From contig CAMBBS010000009.1 in NCBI GenBank assembly GCA_945863875.1, positions 64,501-128,500 on the forward strand: a stretch of 64,000 nt of DNA, given 5' to 3'. This DNA is from Desulfopila aestuarii DSM 18488. Its GTDB lineage: Bacteria; Desulfobacterota; Desulfobulbia; Desulfobulbales; Desulfocapsaceae. The notes under the pieces are model-generated. The model did no database searches, had not been told where the DNA came from, and saw nothing but the letters and a program-made list of their open reading frames with translations. Shown here in pieces: positions 36,701 to 43,600 of the stretch (position 1 is its first letter; every line of letters starts with the position of its first letter). Both the position numbers and the translations under genes were made by a program.

Positions 36701-36834
36701 AATACCTGGCGAAATGCATGAGAAGCGCGGGTTATACTGTCATCATACACGAGGTCTCGGCGGCGAATCCGGAGTTGGTCTGGATGGTCTGTCGGGCGGA
36801 AAAAGAGTCGACCGGTGCTGGAAAACATTCGTAA
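33724..36834 (+). CDS. MMPL/RND-type exporter fused to a methyltransferase
   Basis: A fusion of up to 1036 residues. Residues 1-830 are an MMPL-type RND transporter of 12 TM helices in two halves, each with a large periplasmic domain; ApeM of aryl-polyene clusters is of this type and is thought to flip or carry the lipid across the inner membrane. From about 850 the chain continues as a class I methyltransferase (TTILDIGCGYGVPACW near 860, then YAIDPDSERV). No stop or internal ribosome-binding site separates the parts. ATG codons at 33733 and 33745 are alternative starts. The fusion suggests that methylation is coupled to export. Confidence 0.86.
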   Translation: MQIMVRTMANYRLLVVVALLVAVLAALGMMRLDIDTDVVRSLPSSDKVIADAIDVFEHHPLQDQIAVDIMIDDDAPDTLVDIGIFLEKKMVDSGLFAQVGTDAIGELIPQLALHAARNLPLLFSQQELVQKVVPLLETDRIHQRLQTLYKDLTSMDGIGQAGFINLDPLGLKDLVLAKMAPLAPSLNSMFYRGSLLSADGRHLLVTARPLATGTDTASARRITELLAEGSSELTEKYGPSGLQVTLTPVGGYRAALDNERIIRHDVQLALLLATAGIGLLLLFAFPRPLMGLLSLVPALAGTAAALFVYSLFHASISVMVLGFGGAIISITVDHGIAYLLFLDRNRETSGKEASHEVSSIGTMAVVTSIGAFLILSSSGFLIFAELGQFTALGILLSFLFVHTVFPKIFPVMPRSSGRVLPLRGFVSILYSTGKPGALAAALLALGLLFFARPQFYVSLGSMNTVSEETLAADALFTEVWGSMGQRVLLMNSAEAILPIQADNDRLLEKIERDIEREVLAGAFVPSMIFPGRARCEQNRAAWRSFWDEQRIEQLKEALRTAGRAFGFSPDAFSDFYFLLDPAFNADPQPIPAEFHSLLGISKNDKDSGLLQFITLLPGKKYDGAGFLRRYGEDGKIFDAVFFTERLAKILFSTFTTMLAIIAGSVVLLLFFFYLNLPLTLLTLLPPFFAYICTLGTLNILGHPLDIPALMLSVVILGMGVDYSIFCVRAHQRYRDITHPSYVLVRVAVFMAGASTLIGFGVLCFAEHSLLKSIGITSLLGIGYSLLGTFLLLPPLLERYMAWEKQKIGRLRKKDSTLSFRVRLRFITLEPYPRMFARFKMRFDPMFDDLPRMLAERKNMTTILDIGCGYGVPACWCLERYPAAQIYAIDPDSERVRVAALAIGDRGVATVGWAPEIPPAPGPADVVLLLDMFHYLDDETATAVINGSFQALGDKGILVTRFVLPPTDRPSWSWRLEDSRIKMCGGRPWYRSSEYLAKCMRSAGYTVIIHEVSAANPELVWMVCRAEKESTGAGKHS

Positions 36835-37621
36835 AGTATCTTTTTCTCCTGCGGAAAAAACCGGTCTCGCTGTCTTGGCGGCGGCACTACTGCTCTTTTT
36901 TTTGAGCCCATCGCTCGCGGCCATACCGCTTGCTCTTTTTCTCCTGCTCTGTGCCGCGGCGCCATTTTTGCCGGGGTGGGGCTTTTTCCTGCCGGTCATC
37001 AGCCGCGCGCAGCGAGGAATACCATCGGTTTGCCTGACCTTTGACGATGGTCCATGCCCCGCGTCGACCCCCCTCTTGCTTGACCTGCTTGCCCGTTATC
37101 GACTGCCGGCCACATTTTTCCTGGTCGGTGAAAAAGCGGCAGGATATCCGGAGCTGGTGGCGGAGATCCTGCGCCGGGGGCACAGCATCGGTAATCATTC
37201 CTGGAGTCACGACTATTTTCTTATGCTGCGCAGTGGGAAAACTCTGCGGCAGGATATCCATAAGACACAAAATATACTCAAGAAATCAGGGATACAACCC
37301 CTGGTCTTCCGACCGCCTGTCGGCATCACCAGTCCCCGACTTCGTGAGGTGTTGGCCATGGAAGGCCTCATCACCGTTACCTACAGCTGCCGCGCCTTTG
37401 ATCGGGGGAATCGAAATATCCACCGGCTAGCCGACAAAATTTTACGACGTCTGCGGCCTGGAGATATTATCATGCTCCATGACCTGCCGACCTGTCGGAA
37501 CGCCGAATCGGACGAATGGGTAAAGGAACTTGAGCAGCTTTTTGTTGCTCTGGCCAAGGATTATGATGTTGTGCCCCTGGCACAGCTCATTGATCGCCCG
37601 GTCAATATCGCCGTAAAATGA
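36815..37621 (+). CDS. Polysaccharide deacetylase (NodB fold), membrane-anchored
   Basis: A 268-residue protein starting at GTG 36815 inside the exporter gene. Two hydrophobic stretches at the N-terminus (LAVLAAALLLFFLSPS and IPLALFLLLCAAAPF) anchor it. The NodB catalytic motifs are intact: TFDDGP with the Asp pair, metal-binding GNHSWSHDYF, RPPVG, and MLHDLPT near the end. It removes acetyl groups from amino sugars or glycolipids. As the last gene of the cluster, it could deacetylate an N-acetylated sugar on the exported lipid. A peptidoglycan role is an alternative. Confidence 0.85.
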   Translation: MLENIRKVSFSPAEKTGLAVLAAALLLFFLSPSLAAIPLALFLLLCAAAPFLPGWGFFLPVISRAQRGIPSVCLTFDDGPCPASTPLLLDLLARYRLPATFFLVGEKAAGYPELVAEILRRGHSIGNHSWSHDYFLMLRSGKTLRQDIHKTQNILKKSGIQPLVFRPPVGITSPRLREVLAMEGLITVTYSCRAFDRGNRNIHRLADKILRRLRPGDIIMLHDLPTCRNAESDEWVKELEQLFVALAKDYDVVPLAQLIDRPVNIAVK

Positions 37622-37670
37622 GCGGTCAGCTGGAAGAGAGAAGTTTCCCTCCCCGAAAAATTGCACAAGC

Positions 37671-37697
37671 CCTGCCGTGTGGGGAACCTGCGGCAGG
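37671..37697. terminator. Possible hairpin between convergent genes
   Basis: CCTGCCG (37671-37677) pairs with CGGCAGG (37691-37697) around a 13-base loop, between the deacetylase and the leftward EAL-HDOD gene. There is no U-tract, so intrinsic termination is doubtful. Confidence 0.3.
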
Positions 37698-37738
37698 ATC
37701 GATGGCCAGTCTTTCTGGGCGGCCGGATGATGTCATGA

Positions 37739-38950
37739 TTACAGGTTGACAAAAGTATCGGCAAATTCCAGGGAAGAGAGATAGAGAGGGTAGATTTTTT
37801 CTTTACGAATACCCATTGGTTCCAGGGCCTGGAAACAGGCTTCAATGCTGCCTCGTTCGTAGGCAATGACAATAGTCAAAAATATGGCCAGAGGTCCTCT
37901 TTGATCCGTCAGTGCTCGTTTGATATCATCGGACACGGGAATTTTGTTCAATATATCTTTTATTGGCGTGTCGAGCATGGCATGGAGCAGGCTGAACAGG
38001 CCAAGCATGAAAAGTTCATTCGGCTTGGTCTGTTGAGAGCTCTCCTGACCAAGCTGTTCACAGAATTTTGCCCGCACTGCTGCCAGTCGAACCAGCTCGG
38101 CAGGTTTCTTGTGAGATATTTCCGAAATGACCGCCAGGGTGACGAAGCGTCTGATTTCATTTTCACCCAGATAGGTCACCGCGTGGTGAATGGAGTCAAT
38201 TTTCTTGATGAGATAGAAATAAGCTGAGTTGATGTAGCGCAGTAATCGGTAGGAAAGCGAGACATCGGCGGCAATCATCGCCGTCATTTTTTGAGATGAG
38301 AAAGATGGTTTATTTATCTCGGAGAGGAGGTTGAGAAGGGTTATTTTTGAAGTTCCCATCTCTTTAATCCTCAATTCTTCAGGTTTTGCGAAGAAATATC
38401 CCTGAAAATACTTGAAGCCGAGTTGCCGGGCTTCGGCAAACTCACCATGTGTTTCTACTTTTTCGGCAAGATAGTCTATCTTGTGTCGGGACAGACAGTC
38501 GAGGGTCGTGCGAATTTCGTTGATAGGGGTGAGGCGGAAGTCGATTTTGATGATATCCGCCAGTTCGATCAGGGGTATGAAATTTTTATGGTATACAAAA
38601 TCGTCGAGGGCAAGAAGATAACCAAGCCGCTTAAGATTCCTGCAGGCCCTGATGACTTCATCGGTGGGGTGAACGTCTTCAAGGATTTCAACGACAATGC
38701 TGGTGACGGGGAAACTTTCCACAATGTTTTCAAGCAGCAGTTCTTCGGTAAAATTCACAAAACAAGGTTTGTTGCCGCTGATTCTATCCAGGCCCTCGGT
38801 TAAAAACGAACTGGTGATCAGGGAGCTTGTTGCCCGGTTTCCTCCGACGTCGGCCAGACTCAGGGCACCCCCCCCTCTGTACAGCAGTTCGTAAGCAAAG
38901 AGATGCCTTTTTTCGTTGAATATCGGTTGCCTGGCAATGATTGTTTCCAA
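37739..38950 (-). CDS. EAL-HDOD (YuxH-family) signalling protein
   Basis: A 403-residue two-domain protein. The N-terminal half is a degenerate EAL domain: the usual EAL is YELLYRG, and LALDDF and KIDF remain, so c-di-GMP hydrolysis is unlikely while binding is possible. The C-terminal half is an HDOD domain (SLSYRLLRYINSAYF, then IHHAVTYLGENEIRRFVTLA). Such YuxH-family proteins act in motility or stress signalling. It has its own promoter in the 440-base gap upstream and converges on the biosynthetic locus. Confidence 0.9.
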   Translation of the reverse strand: METIIARQPIFNEKRHLFAYELLYRGGGALSLADVGGNRATSSLITSSFLTEGLDRISGNKPCFVNFTEELLLENIVESFPVTSIVVEILEDVHPTDEVIRACRNLKRLGYLLALDDFVYHKNFIPLIELADIIKIDFRLTPINEIRTTLDCLSRHKIDYLAEKVETHGEFAEARQLGFKYFQGYFFAKPEELRIKEMGTSKITLLNLLSEINKPSFSSQKMTAMIAADVSLSYRLLRYINSAYFYLIKKIDSIHHAVTYLGENEIRRFVTLAVISEISHKKPAELVRLAAVRAKFCEQLGQESSQQTKPNELFMLGLFSLLHAMLDTPIKDILNKIPVSDDIKRALTDQRGPLAIFLTIVIAYERGSIEACFQALEPMGIRKEKIYPLYLSSLEFADTFVNL

Positions 38951-39401
38951 TCGGAATCTCTTTTATTATGGGTTTATTTTTTTTTAAAAAAGATGCTGTC
39001 AAAGCCTAGGCCTTTTATAGAAAAAAATCAAGAATCAGTGAGGAAGAATGCTTTTGAAGAAGAAAAGTGCATCAAGGTCGATTTTTTGTTGAGATATATA
39101 TTGACAGACGTAAATTTTTTCAGAGTGGGATAGTTTGTCAGAGAAAACCTGTGGATGTTCAATTCCGTTTCTTTTTGGCGAAATGCCGGGTAAAAAAAAG
39201 CAGCAAGGGAACTGTTCAACGGAAAATCGAAAAGACTCTCTCTCCTCCGAGCCGAAAACGTTTTCCCGTGACGGAGATGCGCAAAAGAGGTTTTTTCACA
39301 GTTGAGTTGTACGTGTCAAAGCCGATGGACAAAGCTGATTTGGTGCTGGGAAACGTTTTCGAAGAAATGATCAAGCAACTGGAAATAATCGGGTGAGATC
39401 T
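38951..39401. other. AT-rich intergenic region with a second repeat copy
   Basis: About 450 bases between the divergent EAL-HDOD and transporter genes. It is more AT-rich than its neighbours, with a long T/A run (TTTATTTTTTTTTAAAAAAG) near 38970-38993 that probably belongs to the leftward promoter. The segment 39274-39353 is a diverged copy of 8594-8673. A 39-codon ORF at 39277 covers this copy but has only a weak ribosome-binding site. Confidence 0.5.
39274..39353 (+). repeat. Dispersed ~80-bp repeat, copy 2
   Basis: This copy shares TACGTGTcAAAGCCGATG and ACAAAGCtGATTTGGTGCTGG with 8594-8673, and it also begins GAGATGCGC. In frame from ATG 39277 it reads MRKRGFFTVELYVSKPMDKA and ends at TGA 39396, giving 39 residues. 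It may be a fragment of a small gene family or a mobile cassette remnant. No flanking inverted repeats were found. Confidence 0.5.
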
Positions 39402-40259
39402 ATGGCGTCGACACGCCTTCAGGGTGTCCTGTTCGTCCTCTTTTCTGCCACCGGCTTCGGGGCGATGGCTATTTTCGGCAAGGTTGCTTTTGCCTCAGGG
39501 GCATCGACCACCACAGTGCTTTTTTTTCGGTTTTTTTGTGCCGGCGCCTTGATGGTTGCCCTGATGACGGTTCTGCGCTTACCGTGGCCGAGAGGACGGG
39601 ACCTGTATATTTTGATAGCCATGGGCGCGTTCGGGTATGCCGGTCAGTCTTTTCTGTTCTTTTCGGCCCTGCACCATGCCACCGCCGGCTTGACCGGCCT
39701 GTTGCTGTACCTTCATCCTGCCCTGGTAATTATCGGTTCAGCGGCAATTGGTCGCCGCAGCCTGACATTGACCAAGATGCTGCTCGCCCTTGCTTCGCTC
39801 TTTGGTATTCTTTTGACTGTCAGCGATGGGCTTGCCGGGACACCGACAGGGATAGCGTGCGGCATTGGTGCGGCTCTTGTCTATACCGTCTATATTCTGG
39901 TGGGGGAAAAAGTCACTGCAAAGACCGGGGCCATCAGCGCCGGATGCGTTATCATGCTCTCGGCAGCTACGGTTTTTGGGACGGCTATGCTGCTTGAAGG
40001 ACCAAGTTTGCCACAGGCATCGATTGGCTGGCTGGCCGTGGCATCGATTGCTGTCTTTTCGACACTGATGCCCATCGTCTTTTTCTTTGCCGGGATGCGG
40101 CGCATCGGCGCCAATGACGCGTCAACCCTGTCCACCCTGGAACCGGTGGTAACCCTGCTGCTTGCCTATGTTTTTCTTGCGGAGACCCTTGGCGCGGTGC
40201 AGGCCCTTGGCGCTGCCATGGTTATTGTCGCCGTGGTCACCCTCAGCCGTATCCCTTGA
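39402..40259 (+). CDS. DMT-superfamily (EamA) transporter
   Basis: A 285-residue membrane protein from ATG 39402 (a GTG at 39393 is also possible) with ten predicted hydrophobic helices in two EamA repeats (LFSATGFGAMAIFGKVAFASG, and the second half ending VFLAETLGAVQALGAAM). The family exports amino acids or other metabolites. The substrate cannot be inferred. It is followed 12 bases later by the DUF3820 gene. Confidence 0.88.
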   Translation: MASTRLQGVLFVLFSATGFGAMAIFGKVAFASGASTTTVLFFRFFCAGALMVALMTVLRLPWPRGRDLYILIAMGAFGYAGQSFLFFSALHHATAGLTGLLLYLHPALVIIGSAAIGRRSLTLTKMLLALASLFGILLTVSDGLAGTPTGIACGIGAALVYTVYILVGEKVTAKTGAISAGCVIMLSAATVFGTAMLLEGPSLPQASIGWLAVASIAVFSTLMPIVFFFAGMRRIGANDASTLSTLEPVVTLLLAYVFLAETLGAVQALGAAMVIVAVVTLSRIP

Positions 40260-40271
40260 CAGGAGAAAAAC

Positions 40272-40499
40272 GTGCACGACCTTCCTTTTGACCACCGGCA
40301 GCTCCTCGATTTGACGGAAATGAAAATGCCTTTCGGTAAGTACGCTGGGCGGCTGCTTATCGACCTGCCCGAACCCTATGTGGTTTGGTTCGCTCGAAAA
40401 GGTTTTCCGAAGGGCAGACTGGGGGAGATGCTGGCTATCGTTTATGAGGTAAAAGTCAATGGCTTGGAGTTTCTATTTGATCCGCTGAGAAAAGACTGA
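40272..40499 (+). CDS. DUF3820 family small protein
   Basis: A 75-residue protein with the DUF3820 signature: MPFGKYAGRLLIDLPEPYV, then a KGFPKGRLGEML segment and a final NGLEFLFDPLRKD. The family is related in pattern to the exonuclease-associated quorum-like DUF3820 domains, but its function is not known. It starts at a GTG preceded by AGGAGA (RBS about 40260) and ends just before a strong terminator. Confidence 0.85.
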   Translation: MHDLPFDHRQLLDLTEMKMPFGKYAGRLLIDLPEPYVVWFARKGFPKGRLGEMLAIVYEVKVNGLEFLFDPLRKD

Positions 40500-40504
40500 A
40501 TAAG

Positions 40505-40542
40505 AAAATGGCCTGGGATCACCCGCATTTTCAGGCCATTTT
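40505..40542. terminator. Bidirectional intrinsic terminator
   Basis: AAAATGGCCTG (40505-40515) pairs perfectly with CAGGCCATTTT (40532-40542) around a 16-base loop. A-rich sequence on one side and T-rich on the other let it act in both directions. It lies between the rightward DUF3820 gene and the leftward M20 peptidase gene. Confidence 0.8.
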
Positions 40543-40576
40543 TCAAAGCAGCAGCTGGCGCATGCCGCAATGGCTG

Positions 40577-41971
40577 TTATCCGGCATGCTCCTGGCCGCA
40601 AGTCAAGCGGCCCAGAAAATCAGCAACCGTCTTCATACCCTTCCTGAATTGCTCCAGGCTGAATTTCTCGTTTGGCGCATGGATTGTGTCGTCAGGCAGT
40701 CCGAAGCCCATTAAAACCACTGGTACATTCAACACTTCATTAAAAAGCGAGGCAATGGGGATGGATCCGCCTTCACGCATAAATACCGGGGTCTTGCCGT
40801 ATATCGATTCGAGGGCGTCGGCAGCGGCCAGAAGTGCGGGGGCGCCGGGGGGTATATAAAAGCCTTTTCCGGCGTGCAGATTGGTCACCTGGACAATGTG
40901 TCCCGCCGGCATGTGCCGCTGGACCGCCTTGTCCAGCCAGCCGAATACCTCGTTTGGCTCGAGACCGGCCGGGAGGCGTAAACTGATTTTGGCCACGGCC
41001 GATGCCGGAATAACGGTTTTTGCCCCTTCTGCAGTGAAACCACCTCGAATACCGTGGACTTCCAGAGTTGGCCGCAGACCTATCCTTTCCAGGGGGGGGT
41101 AGTCTTTTTCGCCGGCCAGCTCAGTCACACCCATCTCAGTGCATAAGGCTTTCTCGATGTGCAAGGGATCTTCCTGCCAGAAAAGCTTTTCGGCTGCCCC
41201 GGCCGCCGGGATGGCTGAGGCAAGTTCGGGGATGTGAATGACCCCGTCTTCACCTTTGAGTCGGCTGATCAGTACGCAGAGCGCATGGATGGGGTTCGGG
41301 GCAACACCGCCATAACTGCCGGAATGCAGGTCGGTCTTCGCTCCGGTTACGGCGATTTCGGTATAGAGCACGCCGCGCAGGCCGGTAACCAGTGACGGTT
41401 GATCAGCACGGACCATATGGGTGTCGCAGATTAAAACCGCATCGGCCCGGAGATGTTCCGGATTTTCCTGCACATAGGCGGCAATTGATGCGCCGCCGGC
41501 CTCCTCTTCACCCTCGAGGAGAATTTTAATATTCACCGGCAGGGCGCCGTCCACTTTGATCCATGCCTCAAGAGCGGCAAGGACGAGCATGATCTGCCCC
41601 TTATCATCACTTGCGCCTCGACAGTAGATGTTGCCGGCACGGATGGTCGGTTGAAAGGGCGGACTGTTCCACTGCTCGATCGGGTCAACCGGTTGCACAT
41701 CATAATGGCCGTAGATGAGCAGGGCCGGTTGCCTGTCGTCGACCTGCCACTCGGCAAAGACTAAAGGATGTCCTGTGGTTGCTATTATCCGAGATGTAGG
41801 GAAACCGATTTCCGCCAACCTGTTTCTGACCCAGTCGGCAGCATTGCGGACGTCGTCTTTATGCTCGGAAAGGGTACTGATACTCGGTATTGCCAGCCAC
41901 TCCATCAATTGTTCGATGAACCTGTTCTGGTTGTCATCCAGATACTTATTTCGTGTTATGGCAGATGTCAT
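40577..41971 (-). CDS. M20-family metallopeptidase / dipeptidase
   Basis: A 464-residue zinc peptidase. The start at 41971 is chosen because GGAGG lies five bases upstream; the track start 12 bases earlier overlaps the thioesterase stop. The metal and catalytic motifs are in place: YGHYDVQPVD, RGASDDKGQ and LEGEEEAGG. It cleaves dipeptides or small amide substrates in the cytoplasm, and belongs to the branch with carnosinase/PepV-like enzymes. It is the second gene of a two-gene unit with the PaaI thioesterase. Confidence 0.92.
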   Translation of the reverse strand: MTSAITRNKYLDDNQNRFIEQLMEWLAIPSISTLSEHKDDVRNAADWVRNRLAEIGFPTSRIIATTGHPLVFAEWQVDDRQPALLIYGHYDVQPVDPIEQWNSPPFQPTIRAGNIYCRGASDDKGQIMLVLAALEAWIKVDGALPVNIKILLEGEEEAGGASIAAYVQENPEHLRADAVLICDTHMVRADQPSLVTGLRGVLYTEIAVTGAKTDLHSGSYGGVAPNPIHALCVLISRLKGEDGVIHIPELASAIPAAGAAEKLFWQEDPLHIEKALCTEMGVTELAGEKDYPPLERIGLRPTLEVHGIRGGFTAEGAKTVIPASAVAKISLRLPAGLEPNEVFGWLDKAVQRHMPAGHIVQVTNLHAGKGFYIPPGAPALLAAADALESIYGKTPVFMREGGSIPIASLFNEVLNVPVVLMGFGLPDDTIHAPNEKFSLEQFRKGMKTVADFLGRLTCGQEHAG

Positions 41972-41982
41972 GTGCTCCTCCA

Positions 41983-42423
41983 TTAGTATTCAACGCTCCT
42001 TTTTCCCCGTCCTTCGCGCTGCATGAATCTGCCCTTGCCTTTACAGACTATTTTGTCGCCGATCCGAATCTGTGACTTGAGGTGATAGAGCGGCGGCAGG
42101 GACGAATCTATCCAGGCCTTGATGTCCAGTGTACCGTCGCAGTCGACCTGTTCGAGATACCGGACAGTCAATTCTCCGGTCACCGCTTCAATATTCTGAT
42201 GCAATAAACATTGCGCCATGGCCGTGTCGAGCAGGGCCGAAAGGACGCCACCGTGCATGACACCGGTGTATCCCTGCAGGTTGCGATTCCCGGTGAAAGT
42301 AGTCGAGACGGCGCCGTCATCATTTTTTTTGAACTTCAGGCCGAAGGATAAGGGGTTATCCTGCCCGCACATGAGACAAAAACGGTGGCTTGCGTGGGGC
42401 GATGGGGAATCTGTCTGTTCCAT
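41983..42423 (-). CDS. PaaI-type hot-dog thioesterase
   Basis: A 146-residue hot-dog protein. GYTGVMHGGVLSALLDTAMA is the PaaI signature with the catalytic-type HGG and Asp. An N-terminal CLMCG pair resembles the small Cys motif seen in several bacterial relatives. It hydrolyses acyl- or aryl-CoA thioesters in the cytoplasm. It is transcribed leftward with the M20 gene and shares its upstream region, with a 54-base perfect palindrome, with the SBF transporter gene. It is separate from the cluster's 4HBT thioesterase. Confidence 0.85.
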   Translation of the reverse strand: MEQTDSPSPHASHRFCLMCGQDNPLSFGLKFKKNDDGAVSTTFTGNRNLQGYTGVMHGGVLSALLDTAMAQCLLHQNIEAVTGELTVRYLEQVDCDGTLDIKAWIDSSLPPLYHLKSQIRIGDKIVCKGKGRFMQREGRGKRSVEY

Positions 42424-42468
42424 GGTGTTCGTGTAGGAGAAGATTTGTAAGATTGTAAAAGTTGTCGT

Positions 42469-42522
42469 GTTGTGTCAAGACAGCAATTAAAGGTTTTTCT
42501 TTAATTGCTGTCTTGACACAAC
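42469..42522. promoter_or_regulatory. 24-bp perfect palindrome holding divergent -35 boxes
   Basis: GTTGTGTCAAGACAGCAATTAAAG and its exact reverse complement flank a 6-base loop (GTTTTT). Each arm contains TTGACA facing outwards, so both the leftward PaaI-M20 unit and the rightward transporter have a consensus -35 box inside the repeat. On the leftward side TACAAT follows 15 bases after TTGACA; on the rightward side AATATA follows after 18. It is upstream of both genes and therefore not a terminator. A dimeric regulator or cruciform could act here. Confidence 0.6.
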
Positions 42523-42599
42523 TATAAAAGTGATTCAATATAGCATATGCACAATTTCAGTCCATCTCTCTTTTTTAAAAACAGTATACCCAAGGGTGA

Positions 42600-43583
42600 A
42601 TGATTATGTGGAAAATTCTCATGCGTATCAATAAAAATCTCGTTTATGCTATTCCACTGTTTCTCCTCGCCGGGTTTTTGTTTGGCGCCGGAGTTGATGC
42701 GGCGTTTACACGAAAAATGAAGGTGTTGATTCTTCCACTCACCTTTCTCATGGTCTACCCGATGATGGTCACCCTGAATATCCAGCATCTCAAAGAGGGA
42801 TTAAACCTGAAACTACAGGGTGCGGCCCAGTGTATCAATTTTGCGATTATTCCTTTTGTCGCGTTCTTCCTCGGCAGGTGGTTTTTTCCTGAACAACCGT
42901 ATATGGCTCTGGGGCTTCTGCTTGCATCCCTTTTGCCGACCAGCGGCATGACCATCTCCTGGACTGGTTTCGCCAAAGGTAATATGGGCGCGGCAATTAA
43001 TATGACGGTTATCGGTCTCACCCTTGGTTCGCTGGCGACACCCTTCTATGTGAACTGGCTGCTTGGGGCAACGGTCGAGGTGGATGTACAGAAGGTGATG
43101 CAGCAGGTTCTTATTATAGTCTTTTTGCCGATGGGGCTTGGGTATGTTACTCGACAGGCCTTATTGAAAAAACATACCATGCAGGAGTTTAAAGAAAAGA
43201 TCGTGCCCCGCTTTCCCGCGCTGTCAACCATCGGCGTCCTGGGCATTGTCTTTGTCGCCATGGCTCTGAAGGCACGAACTCTTGTTGAGAGCCCTGGTCT
43301 GCTTCTCGTTATCTTCATACCCCTGCTGCTTTTGTATCTCATTAATTTTGCTCTTTCTACCCTGACAGCAAAGTTGTTTTTTACGCGAAACGATGGTATC
43401 GCTTTGGTATACGGAACGGTTATGAGGAATTTATCCATCGCCCTGGCCATAGCCATTAATGCCTTCGGCGAAGCGGGAGCCAATGCGGCGCTGGTTATCG
43501 CCCTTGCCTATATCATTCAGGTGCAGTCGGCTGCCTGGTACGTTCAATTCACCGATCGCCTGTTTGGCGTTGCGGCAAAATAA
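42600..43583 (+). CDS. SBF/ACR3-like sodium-symporter family transporter
   Basis: A 327-residue protein with about ten TM helices of the bile acid:sodium symporter/ACR3 superfamily (LLASLLPTSGMTISWTGFAKGN; VMRNLSIALAIAINAFG). The ACR3 arsenite exporters have a Cys in the first of these regions (APCT); here it is LPTS, so arsenite export is not supported. It is followed 17 bases later by the rhodanese-ferritin gene, which suggests a sulfur, selenium or oxyanion substrate. Confidence 0.8.
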   Translation: MIMWKILMRINKNLVYAIPLFLLAGFLFGAGVDAAFTRKMKVLILPLTFLMVYPMMVTLNIQHLKEGLNLKLQGAAQCINFAIIPFVAFFLGRWFFPEQPYMALGLLLASLLPTSGMTISWTGFAKGNMGAAINMTVIGLTLGSLATPFYVNWLLGATVEVDVQKVMQQVLIIVFLPMGLGYVTRQALLKKHTMQEFKEKIVPRFPALSTIGVLGIVFVAMALKARTLVESPGLLLVIFIPLLLLYLINFALSTLTAKLFFTRNDGIALVYGTVMRNLSIALAIAINAFGEAGANAALVIALAYIIQVQSAAWYVQFTDRLFGVAAK

Positions 43584-43600
43584 CTCGAGGAGGGCACACC

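Noticed and set aside
5975-37621. Calling the locus a ladderane cluster
   Set aside because: The similarity is in gene types only. I could not run the comparison and the Ape-like parts are as strong; the product is left open.
42600-43583. Arsenite exporter ACR3
   Set aside because: The fold fits the superfamily, but the Cys-containing motif of ACR3 is replaced by LPTS and no ars genes are nearby.
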